From Anthostomella pinea (lineage: Eukaryota > Ascomycota > Sordariomycetes > Xylariales > Xylariaceae), in assembly GCA_963556695.1 (NCBI GenBank), contig CAUWAG010000020.1:1860001-1924000 (forward strand): a DNA stretch of 64,000 bases. The letters run 5' to 3'. Shown here one piece after another: positions 1-12,560 of the stretch. The position numbers and the translations under genes were made by a program. Within the stretch, counting starts at the first letter, position 1; each line of letters starts with the position of its first letter. The notes under the pieces are model-generated. The model was not told where the DNA came from. It worked only from the letters and a program-made list of their open reading frames with translations, and did not search any database.

Positions 1-563
1 TAAGTCAGGAGGCCTCTGAGATTACAGACAGGGGGCTAATCGTAATGGATGATCTTGCAGCAAGGCAAGCGACATGAGGTCAAGCTTCCAGGGAGGTGAC
101 AAGTGCTGTTCAAATACGCGTGAGATCATATACAGGTGGTAGCTAAAGTATGCACAAGAAAGCAGTTTTCATCCACTTCGAAGCTATAACTGGCTGGGAG
201 GCTGGAATCTGGTAGATCTATTTTTGATTAGGATGGCTTGACACAACAAGTAGAGTTGTCATCATTGTGAGGTGCTGGGAAGGATATTACATGTACAGGG
301 GAATACTCATGCTCAGTACCTGTATAGCAAAAGTCGCCAAGGACACGTTTGAGAGCAAGGCCCACCTGCATGTTTGAGTAAATGCAACATAAAGCATCAA
401 TCTCATGTACCGGTCTAGGTGGCCGCCCAATACAGTTTGCTTATGTCCATCTCATTGGTATCGTTATCATCTATGGAGCAATGCAGACAAACACGCGGCG
501 TGAGAGTTGCATGTTACGTTATTCTATCTTCACGTGCGAGCTTATCCTTCCTTGTGGTTGTGT
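1..563. other. Region downstream of phosphoglucomutase, no gene seen
   Basis: This stretch holds the presumed 3' untranslated region of the minus-strand phosphoglucomutase gene. Only short overlapping open frames of less than 100 codons are present, with no recognisable domain. I see no RNA gene or repeat. Confidence 0.6.
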
Positions 564-2546
<1,983 letters not shown>

Positions 2547-3330
2547 GATGGATGTCAATTGAGGACCAGTAAGTATTCTAGAAATGAATGGGTAGGTGAA
2601 AGCTTGGAGAAGTGAGGAACCAAGCTTCAAGGAAAGGTGGTGAGCTAAAATAAAGTATCACGGACGAGGAGGATCGCGGGGTTCTAGCAAGCAAGACTAC
2701 CTATAATGAGCGCCGGTGTGGGGCCGTACAGTGATTTTGAGGGGATCTCCAGGGCTGTCACAGTGCTAGCAGACCATCATTCTTACAGCTGCTTTACCGA
2801 CACGGTGACATAATTTCACATGTGAGACCATAGCATATCACAGTGCTCATCGCACAGAATACCGTGCACTCCCGTCACCGTGGGTGGGCTTTACACAGTG
2901 TGAAGTCGCTATGGATGCAACCCCTGAGCCTGGCCGCCGCGAGAAGTGATAGCGAACTCGTCCTGCATTTTATCGGGTATCGAGTCCTAAACGGGGGCAT
3001 CTCTGGGCCAAACAATCCGCCACGAGAAGTCTTCCGGCCAGTATTGGCACGATTACGTCAATTTGACATGGATATGATTTCAATGTTCGCTACGCCATTT
3101 CAATGTTCAAATCTGGTGGGCGCACGAACAGCTTTTTCTATTGATTTTCCTACTGTACAAGTTGAAGAAGGCCGAGGTTGAAGACGTCTTCAAGCCACCA
3201 TGAAGCTATTCCCAAATTAGTGGTTGACTGACAGCCGGGCAATGGTCTAGATCTGCCAGCCCCTGACGCTTTATTGACGGCCGCCTCCTGAGGTCCAAAC
3301 TGGGGTCCCGTCTAGCTGAACCTCGATGCA
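2547..3330. other. Promoter region of phosphoglucomutase; no gene seen
   Basis: This spacer lies between the 5' end of phosphoglucomutase and the 3' end of the oligoribonuclease gene. It should contain the phosphoglucomutase promoter and the oligoribonuclease 3' untranslated region. A plus-strand open frame at 2843-3181 has no recognisable features and I do not call it. Confidence 0.5.
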
Positions 3331-3953
3331 CTAATCGTCGGCAGGGAAGATGACCTCCTTGTAGTATCGCGCCTCAGCGATGCTTTCGAGGATATCCTCT
3401 TTGGCTTGATGAAGACCCTGCTTATGCGGCGCATTATGGATAATCTTCTTCGGACACCACCGACGTGCCGCCTCCTTGATGGAGCTCACATCCAGGATTC
3501 GGTGATGCAGATAGTCAACCACCTTCTTGTAGGGTTCTTTCCGGAGAAACGCGCGATCCGCGTGCACGCTGTTCCCAGCAAGGATGGCGCCTCGTTCCGG
3601 GATGTGCTTCTTGATGTAGGCGAGAAGCTCGTCAGCCGCCTGCTCGTGGGTCACCTTCGACGCCAGCACGGCCGCCGTCAACCCGCTCTTCTCGTGTGTC
3701 CGGGTGCACCACTCGTCCATCATGTCCATGCGCTCCTTGGATTGGTGCACCACCGTTCCCCAACCATCCTTGTCGACCACATCCAGCGTGCCGGTGGTGA
3801 TGATGCAGAAGATTTCAATGATCTCTTCGCGGTCGACGTCCAGCCCCGTCATCTAATAATCATGAGTCAGCCATCTGCCCATGAGAAAGAAGGCTTGGGA
3901 GTCATCGCGCGCACCTCACAATCGATCCACACCAGAGCTTCTCGACCCGCCAT
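3331..3953 (-). CDS. REX2: Oligoribonuclease (DEDDh 3'-5' exonuclease)
   Basis: Degrades 2-5 nt oligoribonucleotides to mononucleotides; the yeast orthologue Rex2 works in mitochondria. Two exons: 3915-3953 and 3331-3852, separated by a 62-bp GT-AG intron (3853-3914). Splicing creates the signature ALVWIDCE-MTGLD, which supplies the first D and E of the DEDDh catalytic set. Further family motifs are NSVHADRAFL (second D), HHRILDVSSIKE, and HNAPHKQGLHQAKEDI with the H and last D. From the ATG at 3953 the protein is 186 aa, close to bacterial Orn. An in-frame ATG at 4061 would add 36 residues that could be a mitochondrial leader, although that extension is poor in arginine. It is divergent to the accessory gene starting at 4240, so the promoters lie in 3954-4239. 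Confidence 0.93.
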
Positions 3954-4239
3954 GGTACTTGCTGATGGGTTGAATCCTGTCGGCGTGGGATATCTGCAGT
4001 CGCTGGATTGGGGTGATACGAATGCAGCTGGGTAAGTTGCAAAAGGTGAAGCCGAGCACAAGCAAGCAATATGTACAGTGGTACCAGTGTGATTGTTGAC
4101 AGGCCGTGCCTGCTCTCTCTCTCTTTCCCTTAATGGCGGATTCCTGACAATGAATCATCCTAAGCCTGCTTCATCACGTGACGACCTGTCTAGGTACTCT
4201 ACCTACCTATCGGCGACCCTAGCCTGTTCATTGTCTTCA

Positions 4240-4787
4240 ATGGACGACGCATCTTCATTCTCCTTCCCGGAAATCCCATACCACTGCGACTGCACCATCT
4301 GTGTGTGCCACCAGTACCTGGCCCAGTACCAGGTCTCGTACCGGTACGACAAGCCTGCCCCGTCGGACATCAAGAAGCACAACGGGCTCTTTGTACGCCA
4401 CCCGAGAAACAGTACCGCCTCAAACACAACTTCATTGTCGACATGGTCATCCATTATTACGTGACCGCCTTCAAGAAAGCCAATACAGTAGGCGAACCCG
4501 TCACTGCCTCGCCTCTGGTTGCTTTCGCCCTCATCGGCGTAGCAACATGGATCTATAAAACTGAAGGCCTCGATTACCCAGTAAACGTTACGCGAAACAA
4601 CGCAATGATTCATCAGATCATAAAGGCTCACGCGGAAAGAATCTCTCGCAAAAGATCCAGAACCACTAGCGAAGGCAAGGTTAACGACGATGAGCAAGAG
4701 CTCAGCAAGGACGCGCAGCTTTTAGACCTGCAAGCCACTACTAGAATATGTAGACAATGTCAATACTTGACCATTCATTGTGTTTAG
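4240..4787 (+). CDS. Uncharacterised protein with Cys cluster, frame-broken
   Basis: I do not recognise this family. The frame from the ATG at 4240 gives a short protein with a tight cysteine cluster (HCDCTICVCH, about residues 15-24) followed by a charged segment. At about 4400 the likely reading moves to another frame, where the sequence continues sensibly (EKQYRLKHNFIVDMVIHYYV, then a hydrophobic ASPLVAFALIGVATWIYK and a basic KRSR tail) to a stop at 4785-4787. One missing base in the run near 4398-4404 would join the two halves. There is no room for a normal intron. The change may be a real mutation, a sequencing error, or two unrelated frames. The opposite-strand frame at 4203-4697 looks like a shadow. 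Confidence 0.4.
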
Positions 4788-5117
4788 CTTCGCAAATTCC
4801 CCGTCGACCAACTTTGCTACGGAGCGAGATTATACGTGCCCTGGAATCGAGGGCGTCCGGCTTCTAGTTGTACACGGTTCACAGTCACATCCACCATCTT
4901 AGCCCCGAGGAAAAACAGGTAGTTAGGGGAGAAGGTCACTCTCTCCCGCAAGGGGCCAAAAAAACATATTCTCCTGCAGTCCAACGAGTAGATCAATCTG
5001 ATTCCCTTACTTCTAATTATAAACCTCGGACACCCCAAGTTTGTGTGCCCCATTCCCTACCTACCAACTTCTCCCCCTAGTCCTTCTAACCCCAACACAG
5101 CGAACATGTCTGCTGCC

Positions 5118-5501
5118 TTAGTGCTTAATGTTAGGAACGAGTATATCATCGTCAGATTTATCAGAGCCCCTCGCTGCCGCTTGTTCGGACTTGGCTGCTT
5201 CAGTCTTCTTCGAGGTATCATTAGCCTTTTGAAAAGCCTTCTTTATAGACTTATGTATAGCCTCGCCTCCGGAAGGCGCCCTGGAGGCCTGTACGTCTTG
5301 CGCGTAAGTGCGAGGCATGTTGCTGGATTCTGTGGTTTCTGAAGATGCTGCTGTGGCTTTTGGTAGTTGTTGGGTTGGTTTTGCTGGAATGTGTGTTGTG
5401 GAAATGTTTGGTGTGGAAAGGGTGCTTAGGTTCATGGGGTTGGGCAATTTGGCCAATCTGTAGTTAGAGGGTAGGGGTGCAGACTGTGACCAATGAAGCA
5501 A
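5118..5501 (-). CDS. Small disordered hypothetical protein
   Basis: A 127-codon open frame with no domain I recognise. The first half is rich in Pro, Ser and Thr. The second half is charged and probably helical or disordered (HKSIKKAFQKANDTSKKTEA) and ends in an acidic DKSDDD segment. A shorter start at the internal Met (MPRTYAQDV) would give about 66 aa. It could equally be the last exon of a longer gene whose other exons I did not find. Codon content looks coding, but nothing else supports it. Confidence 0.3.
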   Translation of the reverse strand: MLHWSQSAPLPSNYRLAKLPNPMNLSTLSTPNISTTHIPAKPTQQLPKATAASSETTESSNMPRTYAQDVQASRAPSGGEAIHKSIKKAFQKANDTSKKTEAAKSEQAAARGSDKSDDDILVPNIKH

Positions 5502-5816
5502 TTTAGGTGAGTAAGTGGTCAGCTGTATGTCTGGACGCCCGCATTTATTTGTAACTAATATACCTCCGTTGATTCCCAGACTCTGCGCAACAAAGATATG
5601 CCGATGACTGCGAGTCTCTGGGCCTACGATTGTATTTTCTAACTTCCACCCCTTTCATCGATGAAGTTTCCCCCTCCATTGGCCTTATTAGCTGAAAAGG
5701 GTCCGTGGAAACAACACCCCGAAAGGCAAACCATATCCGTGAGTGGAACGAATGCGAGGTACCCGTGTCTATTTTATAGACCAGAGCCCGGTAGTTCGAG
5801 TTGTGCCACAACGCGG

Positions 5817-6590
5817 TCAGCCTAGGTGGCGGCACCAACATTGCAAGCGCCCTTGGACGAGGCAGGGGATCAGTATAGGCGGCGTTCGCGCTGTCGTTTC
5901 CAGCACTGAGAGCCAGAAACAAGCTTGCGCGTGATCGTGAATCTGCTCCCGAGGAACATGCTGGCAACGGGGCTTCTGGAACAGGTGAGAGTGGTCGCAT
6001 CGTCCGTGACGGAAGTCGTGCCTGAAACAAGGAAAGCCAGGCGGACGAAAGGCATGTATGACACTGGTTCCTGGGCTGGGGAACAGTTTACTTACGCCGT
6101 GATCGACGTAGATAGCGGCGTCGAGGAAGCACGCACATGTCCTCACCAGCGAAGCTAACATACACGTAGATGGTGGTGGGATCACTCTGGGAGATACGGT
6201 ACTTGCCGCACGTGGCACCAGACGGGCTAATGTACAAGTTGATGCTGACGAAGGCATCCTGCTGGATAAAGTCGACCTGAGAGTGGCTCGAGAGAATAAC
6301 ACCGAGAGTCCGCGTTGAAGAGGAATGGGAGATTCATTGAAGCCCTTGGTGGTCCACGTGTGCTCGGCCTTGGGTTTGAAGTTGATCAGGGCGGTGTAGA
6401 GCGCAGACATCTCCGCATCGTCGTAGAGATTCACGATGTACTGACAGGCAATGACATTCTGACCGCGGGGGAAGATTGTCCACGCAGACCTAGCATCACT
6501 GGCTGGGGCAGAGATGGGAAAAAGTGAGATATAAGGAGAACGCACATTGGCAGCTAGGGAGTGCATGGAGTGGATGCTGTTTTGAGGCAA
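5817..6590 (-). pseudogene. Possible degenerate multi-exon gene, unknown family
   Basis: Coding-like sequence is scattered over two frames. A plausible first intron (GTGCGT to CCCCAG, about 6503-6545) leads into FPRGQNVIACQYIVNLYDDA and TALINFKPKAEHTWTTKGF. Near 6290-6310 the sensible reading jumps frame, continuing as VDFIQQDAFVSINLYISPSG. Another GTAAGT to TTTCAG intron (about 6026-6097) follows. I could not assemble one unbroken model. This may be a decayed gene or a real one that I could not splice. I do not recognise the product. Confidence 0.25.
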
Positions 6591-7208
6591 TTGAAACGAG
6601 GGCCTTCCTGACTGGTTAGAAAGGGAGAAAGATGCTCCCTATGGCGGGAGTACTACCCATTTTGCTAGGTAGTCATGGTTCATTAGAACCCCGACTATCG
6701 TATACACCTCCTCGTCCTTGCCAGTTTTTCAGCTTGCTGGCGAGGAACCGGATAAGGATATTGACTCTGGGCTAGCCTACTACGTGAAATTTTCACGACG
6801 TAAGCGCTTAACTTATGACTTGGTTTCCATGGCGTGAGGAAATTGAGGAAAGTTTTGCAGACAACCGGCAAGAGAACCAAGCCCAAGAGTGTCCTTTGCC
6901 AAGGAACAAGTGCTGGGCATACCTTAGAGACTTCAACCATCTAGAATACAGTGTAGGTGATGATTTATCTTCTTTAAGTCGAGTAATCCAGTCCCCTCTT
7001 CCCCCGCCGGGTGACCCTATCTACAGTATCCAGCGTTTCCCAAAGGGAAGTCGACATTGTTCTATAACTTTCAAGTGAATAGCACTGAATACAGGTACCT
7101 CCTCAAAGCCAAAAACGCTGTAAATAGACACCTCACTAGGACTGACTGACCTTGCTGCCCTCCACAGTGAGTCTCAGTCCCAAACTGAGAAATCGCTCTG
7201 TATCTTGA

Positions 7209-9478
7209 TTACGCGAATACCATCTCGTCTATACTACTCTCATAGCCTCCAAACATGCTATTGCTGCTACCCGTTCCACTTGTTGGAGACGAGACGGCCG
7301 ACGAGACCGACGTCATTGGGGACGAATGCTCTTCCTCCCAGTTGGTGTCGTCGTCCCAGAAGGGCTTGTACTCGTCATCGGGCTGTAACAACCCTAACAT
7401 TAGCGATCTGAAGTGATATAAGCGGCCTCTGATAATACTGACCTATCTCGTCTGCGCACTCAACACATAGTCACGCACCCATCTCCCTATCTCCTCGTCG
7501 CTCTCCCTGTCTCCGCTGAGCTGGGCGTTGCTATCAGCTGCAACGATCCCGGCGCCCACCAGCGCAAGCAACTCCTTGAGGCCTGGGCGGTTTGCGATCG
7601 CTTCTGCCGTGCACCGGGCAATCAGCTCTCGTAAGGCCTGGTCGAAGCATCGGACGTGTTTCCTAGCGGCGATTTTGTTGGCCCGGATGATAAAGTGGGC
7701 GTGGGTTTCCAGCTTTTGGCCGTTGGACTCGAGGGTGACCCATCTCGCTCCCTCTTTTGTCGGGCGGGGGTGTGCTCGTACCACAAGGTTGAACATGACC
7801 TAGAAGTTAATTTATGTCCGCCAGTACATGCTTTTCGATGCTAGCCATTGGCAACGATTGGAGAAACTTGCGCAACCTACCATTCCTATTTGCCAAATGT
7901 TGGTGTGAGATCCGAAGACATCTACAGAGTCTGGACCGTCGAGTTGTTCCTATGAAACTCATTAGTCGATGATACACAAGTCATTTACCAATGGTCTCTG
8001 AATGTTTGGGACGGCGGCATCAAGTGCGCCCGAGACGCCCAAACCACCAAGTGCTGCTTTCGCGGACACATGCGCCAGACAGTCAGTACTCGTGTGGGCT
8101 GGAATGACTTACTGGAGCTCGATAGAGCGAGCTCCTTGCCTATTTCTTCGGATTGTCTCGTACTACACGTCAAATTTAGTGACACAAACGCGTGGATCGT
8201 GCATTTGCATGGAAGACGTACGCGACTTTGTTGTATCTGGCCTCGTCGGTGAACTCGGTGGTGATACCAAAGTCTCCGGTCTACGAAGTGTTAGCTTTCA
8301 TGCCATCTCAGCTGGTGTGATAATTGTGTTTCTCAGTTGAGTGTGTCTGATGAACACAAACCATTTCCTGCGTCTAGATCAAAGTGCACGATCCTTCTCT
8401 CAGCTTTATCTTTGATGGTCTCTCGAATTGACATATTGGTGAACTCGGGCATGGTTTGGAAGTCGGCTGGAGGATACACCATCACAACGCAAGCTCTCGT
8501 GACTAGAAGATAGGGTCTCATGAGTTTCAGGTTTTATTCAAAGCATTTCCTGATGCAGTCAACAAACTTACGGCATAGGAAGATTCGCCACAGAACCCTG
8601 TTTGGGATTTCCCTAGTGATATGCGGATCAAACAAATCCATCTCGGCCCTTTCGTTCATTTCCTCTATTAGTCCCTTGAGGCTGCCATTCACCAGAAACT
8701 CCATGGCGATCATCATGCGGCCTCCAACCCCCAGCTGGGCCCAAGGCACAGTTTGCGCAATGTGTTCTGCTCCCCTGAGCGTATGATGCCTCTGAAGTTC
8801 TCTCCCAAGGGGGTCCTCGCTGGGTTTGCCTTTATCATGGGCCATTTTGAGAGCCACGTATCGTTGATGCTCGCCATACCGGTTGAGTTGTTGGTACTTT
8901 GAAACCACACCACCTCCACTAAAACCAAGGACACCATTGCTGCGGAGCGATGGGTCGGTACTGAAACAAGCTTTGATGTCCTGATAACCAGCCCGCGCGG
9001 TCAAAAAGTTTTCGTCGTCGAGTTCGGGAAATTCCCTTTCGCCGTGCATGATGAGCTCCAAGTCGCCCCCCGCGAGTACTGAGAGAAATTGTGAGCAATA
9101 ACTGCGATGAAGAATGAATGAGAGTCGTGGGGCTTGGTGAGGAAGTACCGTAGTTTTCCCCAAGCTCTCGGTCACGGACAGCACGCTTCTTTAAGGCTTT
9201 GACAAATAGCCTCTCTCTAGATGCTTTTGACAGTCTCTGGGCCATTTGCAAAATGCGCTGCATGAACGTGAGATTATCGTCGACAGCGTGCGGGCCGCTT
9301 CCGCTGCTGTTGGAGCGTTTCCACCTTCGCTTCGCTGTGGTGCATTTTGACTGCTTATGGGGGCGCGACTGTACCACCCCCCGAAAAGGAGGCCGGAGAG
9401 AAATACTATCACGGTATACACCACAGACGATCTTAGTGACGGAGGAGATATATGCAGAAGATTGTATAGGTCCAACAT
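7209..9478 (-). CDS. Membrane-anchored protein kinase-like protein, frame-broken
   Basis: A eukaryotic protein-kinase-like gene of a fungal accessory type. Exons on the minus strand, in order: 9149-9478, 8572-9078, 8362-8502, 8222-8280, 8113-8162, 7989-8053, 7881-7949, 7479-7799 and 7209-7382, mostly with clean GT-AG signals. Visible kinase motifs are the glycine loop GFSGGGVVSK, the lysine strand VALKM, the hinge AMEFLVNGSL, the catalytic loop HFDLDAGN in place of HRDLKPEN, and the DFG triplet in GDFGITTEF. The start at 9478 gives MLDLYNLLH, followed by a hydrophobic stretch (SVVYTVIVFLSGLLFGGWY, residues 18-36) that looks like a membrane anchor, then a basic segment. Two faults are seen: a one-base frameshift at the G run 9359-9363, and a phase clash between the 8362 donor and the 8280 acceptor, just before DFG. 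It may be a pseudogene. A SINE sits about 90 bp upstream. Confidence 0.6.
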
Positions 9479-9556
9479 GATGCAAGTCAGGCCGTGGCGC
9501 AACAGTCGGTGGTGGTAGATTCTGCAGCGCAGGGTCTCATCACTCGAGCACAAATT

Positions 9557-9569
9557 ACCTAATGGTTCC
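9557..9569. repeat. Target-site duplication of SINE copy 1 (13 bp)
   Basis: The 13-mer ACCTAATGGTTCC occurs here and again, perfectly, at 10138-10150. The two copies bracket the SINE, which is direct evidence of retroposition by target-primed reverse transcription. Confidence 0.92.
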
Positions 9570-9570
9570 G

Positions 9571-10137
9571 GGCCGTATGGCGCAATGGTCAAATGCGCCT
9601 GGTTGTGTTCTCGTTTGTGCGGTGGGCGACGAGAACAAGTGGGTTCGAATCCTGCTATGGCCCCCTTTCTGACCCGGCTTGTGCGAGTCGATAACCAGCA
9701 CACGACAGTGGAGAGGCCCCATTTTATCGCAGAGCCCGATAGCCAAGCAGCTTGTCTCCACAATACCCACTCCTGCGAGGTTTTCCCCCTTGTGGTTTCC
9801 CTCGCCAGCAGATAACAAACACCTACTCCACCCACCAATGCGACATATATCGAACGGCTACTGGAACGATATGTACACCAGAGAACTGAGGTTCACTGGG
9901 TCGCTTTGTCACTAGATAGGAGGTTTTTCTGACGGAATCGTGCTTGGGTATTGACTAAAACCATCTGAACACTCCAGATTGGTACCGCTACAGCGAGGAT
10001 AGGCTCGTGCGCGGATCTGAATGTATCTAATTTGACACCTCTACAACCTTGCGATGCAATGGCTCTGGGAGGCGTGGTTTGCACTACTGAGGAGCTACCC
10101 CCCACGTTAAATACAAAACAAACAAACAAACAAACAA
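9571..10137 (+). mobile_element. tRNA-derived SINE, copy 1 (full length)
   Basis: A non-autonomous retroposon of about 567 bp. The head (9571-9662) resembles a tRNA gene: 7-bp acceptor stem GGCCGTA with TATGGCC, A-box-like TGGCGCAATGG, and a perfect B box GGTTCGAATCC, so RNA polymerase III transcription is expected. The gap between D and T arms is about 16 nt longer than in a normal tRNA and contains a 9-bp hairpin (9606-9614 with 9629-9637). The body (9663 to about 10034) is unrelated to anything I know. The 3' end (about 10035-10137) is nearly identical to the end of the LINE at 12575-12678 and closes with an (AAAC)n tail. The flanking 13-bp duplication begins one base before the head. A second copy lies at 56545-57090. 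The insertion sits just upstream of the kinase-like gene, where it could alter its promoter. Confidence 0.92.
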
Positions 10138-10231
10138 ACCTAATGGTTCCAATATAACATTGTGGCTTTTCATCTCAAAGCACCTGGGTAAAGCTCAAGG
10201 TCGTTCACGGATTCAAGTAGAGGCCGCATTG

Positions 10232-10699
10232 TCAATGGTCTTTGATGCCTGTCCGTGAGATAGTTATCCAATAATTGCCCTGCAGGTGGCCCTTCGGTAA
10301 CGTCTTTGTCTTAAGAATACTGCGGTGCTTGGTAATCACTGCCGGTGGCACCCACAATTGTTTGCGATGAACTGGCATATTCAAATAAGTCTTGAAATAT
10401 TGGTAGAACATCCAGTCAAAGCTGTGTCGAGCCATGATAGCTATCTTCCACTCCTGCACCAGCATGCTCAAGAAAGCCACACAAAACACAAGCGAGGTGA
10501 GACATTCGACACCGCCGACAATAAAGTGTGGATTATATCGAGTAGTAGCACGGATGAATAATGTTTTCGCCGAAAAAGCATCGGGTTCATTTTGCGGTGC
10601 AGCTTGCCTCCTAGGCAAATTGGCAATCACACCCATGTTCAATTTCCTTGGTGGACAAATCCTGCTTGTTTCATCTACAATAGTAATCAAATGGATCAC
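10232..10699 (-). CDS. Hypothetical protein, weak support
   Basis: A 155-codon open frame with a basic N-terminal part and a central hydrophobic segment (CLTSLVFCVAFLSMLVQEWK). No family is recognised. An overlapping plus-strand frame (10434-10784) also has hydrophobic stretches, so I cannot decide which strand, if either, is coding. Confidence 0.18.
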   Translation of the reverse strand: MIHLITIVDETSRICPPRKLNMGVIANLPRRQAAPQNEPDAFSAKTLFIRATTRYNPHFIVGGVECLTSLVFCVAFLSMLVQEWKIAIMARHSFDWMFYQYFKTYLNMPVHRKQLWVPPAVITKHRSILKTKTLPKGHLQGNYWITISRTGIKDH

Positions 10700-11029
10700 T
10701 CATCCCGACGTGAAAACATATCTGATTGGGTTATTCGGGAGAAAAGCGGAATCTCTGGCATCTGCAGCCATGGGTTTTGCTTAGATTAGGAGAACTCCTG
10801 ATCATGATGTTAAATGGCGGCTCGGCACCCGGCCGCTGTTTGCCACGCAGGCTTGACACTCTCAAAACTTCACTACAAGAACTCACGTACTCCTCGAATG
10901 ACTCCTTCGCTTCCAGTCATTCCTAATAGATCGAATCGTCCACTCAATATAACACCTCCTACGCACAACTCAATCAGCGGGCGAAGCGCTCTATACATCC
11001 CCTCCGTCTTCACATATCTCCACACAGCG

Positions 11030-11873
11030 ATGTTGGTCAGACTGGCGAAGTCGGTCTCAATGGCCCTTGGACTTACACTCCTTTCAAACTGGGCGAGGCC
11101 GTTGGCTTGTGCGTGTCCCGTCAAGGATCACTCCCCTCATCGAACCTCAGCGGCAGTCACGGGAACCTCAGCGGCCGTCATCGGAACCTCAGCGGCCGTC
11201 AGCGGAACCTCAGCGGCCGTCAGCGGAACTTCCACATTCTACGGCGGGAACCTCAACGGCGGAATGTGTTCTTTCTCCACATACACTCTCCCCTCCGGCA
11301 TCTACGGCACCGCTTTCTCGGGGTCGGCATGGGCCACAGCTGCGAACTGCGGAGCCTGCATTGAGGTCACTGGGCCCAGCGGTGATCCCATTACCGCCAT
11401 GGTGCGCTATCCGCAATTCCTCCGGGACTCTCGTGGAGTCAGCGAGCACTAACATAGTACAGATCGTCGACCAATGTCCCGAGTGCGACGCAGGACATCT
11501 CGACCTCTTCGAGGACGCCTTCAAGAAGCTGTCACCATCGTCAAGCGACCCACTGTCGACATCATACACCTTCGTTGACTGCGGCATCAAGACCCCTTTG
11601 GTTCTACACAACAAGTCCGGAACCTCGCAGTACTGGTTCGCCATGCAGGTTGTCAACGCCAATGAGCCTGTATCCGTGCTCGAGGTCAGCACCGACGGCG
11701 GCTCGACGTGGAAGTCGACGACGCGCACGGAGTACAACTTCTTCCAGAATGAGAGCGGGTTTGGAACGACGACTGTGGCTGTTCGTGTTACCAGTGCCTC
11801 GGGGAAAACTGTCGTGGTGAAGAATGTTGGCGTGGTGTCGGACTCGCAGATTACGGCAGGTTCTAACTTCTAA
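11030..11873 (+). CDS. Expansin-like secreted protein
   Basis: Probably a secreted, non-hydrolytic wall-loosening protein of the expansin, loosenin and swollenin type. Two exons, 11030-11401 and 11463-11873, are split by a 61-bp intron with a CTAAC branch site and TACAG acceptor; the protein is 260 aa. The N-terminus is a signal peptide (SVSMALGLTLLSNWARPLACA). Next comes a short linker of 7-residue repeats (GTSAAVx) coded by a 21-bp tandem repeat. The double-psi beta-barrel domain follows: TFYGGNLNGGMCSF, NCGACIEVTGPSGD, then IVDQCPECDAGHLDLF across the intron. DQCPEC carries the conserved Asp of the barwin/expansin fold. The last 90 residues (SQYWFAMQV, STDGGSTWKS) look like the C-terminal expansin/CBM63-type binding domain. 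The start is placed at the ATG directly before the signal peptide. Confidence 0.85.
11141..11230 (+). repeat. 21-bp tandem repeat in expansin linker
   Basis: Four copies and a partial fifth of a 21-bp unit containing AACCTCAGCGGCCGTCA start near 11143, 11164, 11185, 11206 and 11227. They encode GTSAAV plus one variable residue. The first copy is the most diverged. The length of this linker is expected to vary between strains by slippage. Confidence 0.85.
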
Positions 11874-12325
11874 GCATACCTTGGTGCTTTTGGGAGGAAG
11901 AACCATTCAAGGACGCGTCATCGAAATGTCGAGCAGGAGGAAACAGAGGATAAACTCCAGCATATCCCCTGAAACACCATTGTACAAGATGCGGGAGTAC
12001 ATTAGACTACTACCTAGAGCAGTGTAGGCCAGGGATATTAAGACCATCAGGGTCATATGAGGACTTCAGTTCCGAGTGATCCCGAGACATAGGCCCATTT
12101 AGCCTGAGCAAAGAATCACAAATACTAACGCGTCTATGTGAGAAGCACCTTCCTCCTTGGCTGAGATAAAGGGGCCTGTTGGCAAGGCATTCAACGCACC
12201 ATCCCTTCTACACTGTCACCTGAATGCACATGTCGATAACCACTTGAATAATAAGTCGCATTATTTCACGTAGCCCAATCTCATAAACTACACGCGCTAT
12301 GAGAAACGAGATCCCCAAAAAGTTC

Positions 12326-12560
12326 CTAAAGAAGTATCCACCAATCGCCGCAAGGTTGACCAGGCCCGAAGAGTAGCTGCCTAGGTAGATAAACCGTCCA
12401 TGCCCTTAGCCACAGGAAATCCGACAAGCAGACGCGACTCCGATGAGCATCCGATACAACAATCCAGTCAAATAATTTGACTTTCATTCCAAAACATCTG
12501 GTCCCATTGGAGAGGCTAACAAGAAAAGGGTGTTCAGTAATTTGTCCAGTGCGGAAGAGA
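12326..12560 (-). pseudogene. 3' part of a host gene split by the LINE
   Basis: This open frame continues in the same reading frame from the 5' part at 16253-16698 once the LINE and one copy of its 14-bp target-site duplication are removed. The join reads SSLQ-DLFRTGQITEHPFLV and continues to the stop at 12326. The family is not recognised. As the DNA stands, this fragment has no natural start and should not be expressed as part of the original protein. Confidence 0.55.

Noticed and set aside
4203..4697. 164-codon minus-strand frame
   Set aside because: It overlaps the plus-strand coding-like sequence from 4240, has no domain, and looks like its shadow.
9571..9662. Annotating the SINE head as an independent tRNA gene with an intron
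   Set aside because: Both copies carry the same body and tail and are bracketed by target-site duplications that start at the head, so it is part of a retroposon; the anticodon arm also does not fold normally.
11141..11230. CRISPR-like array
   Set aside because: The repeats are directly adjacent without spacers, in frame in a eukaryotic gene.
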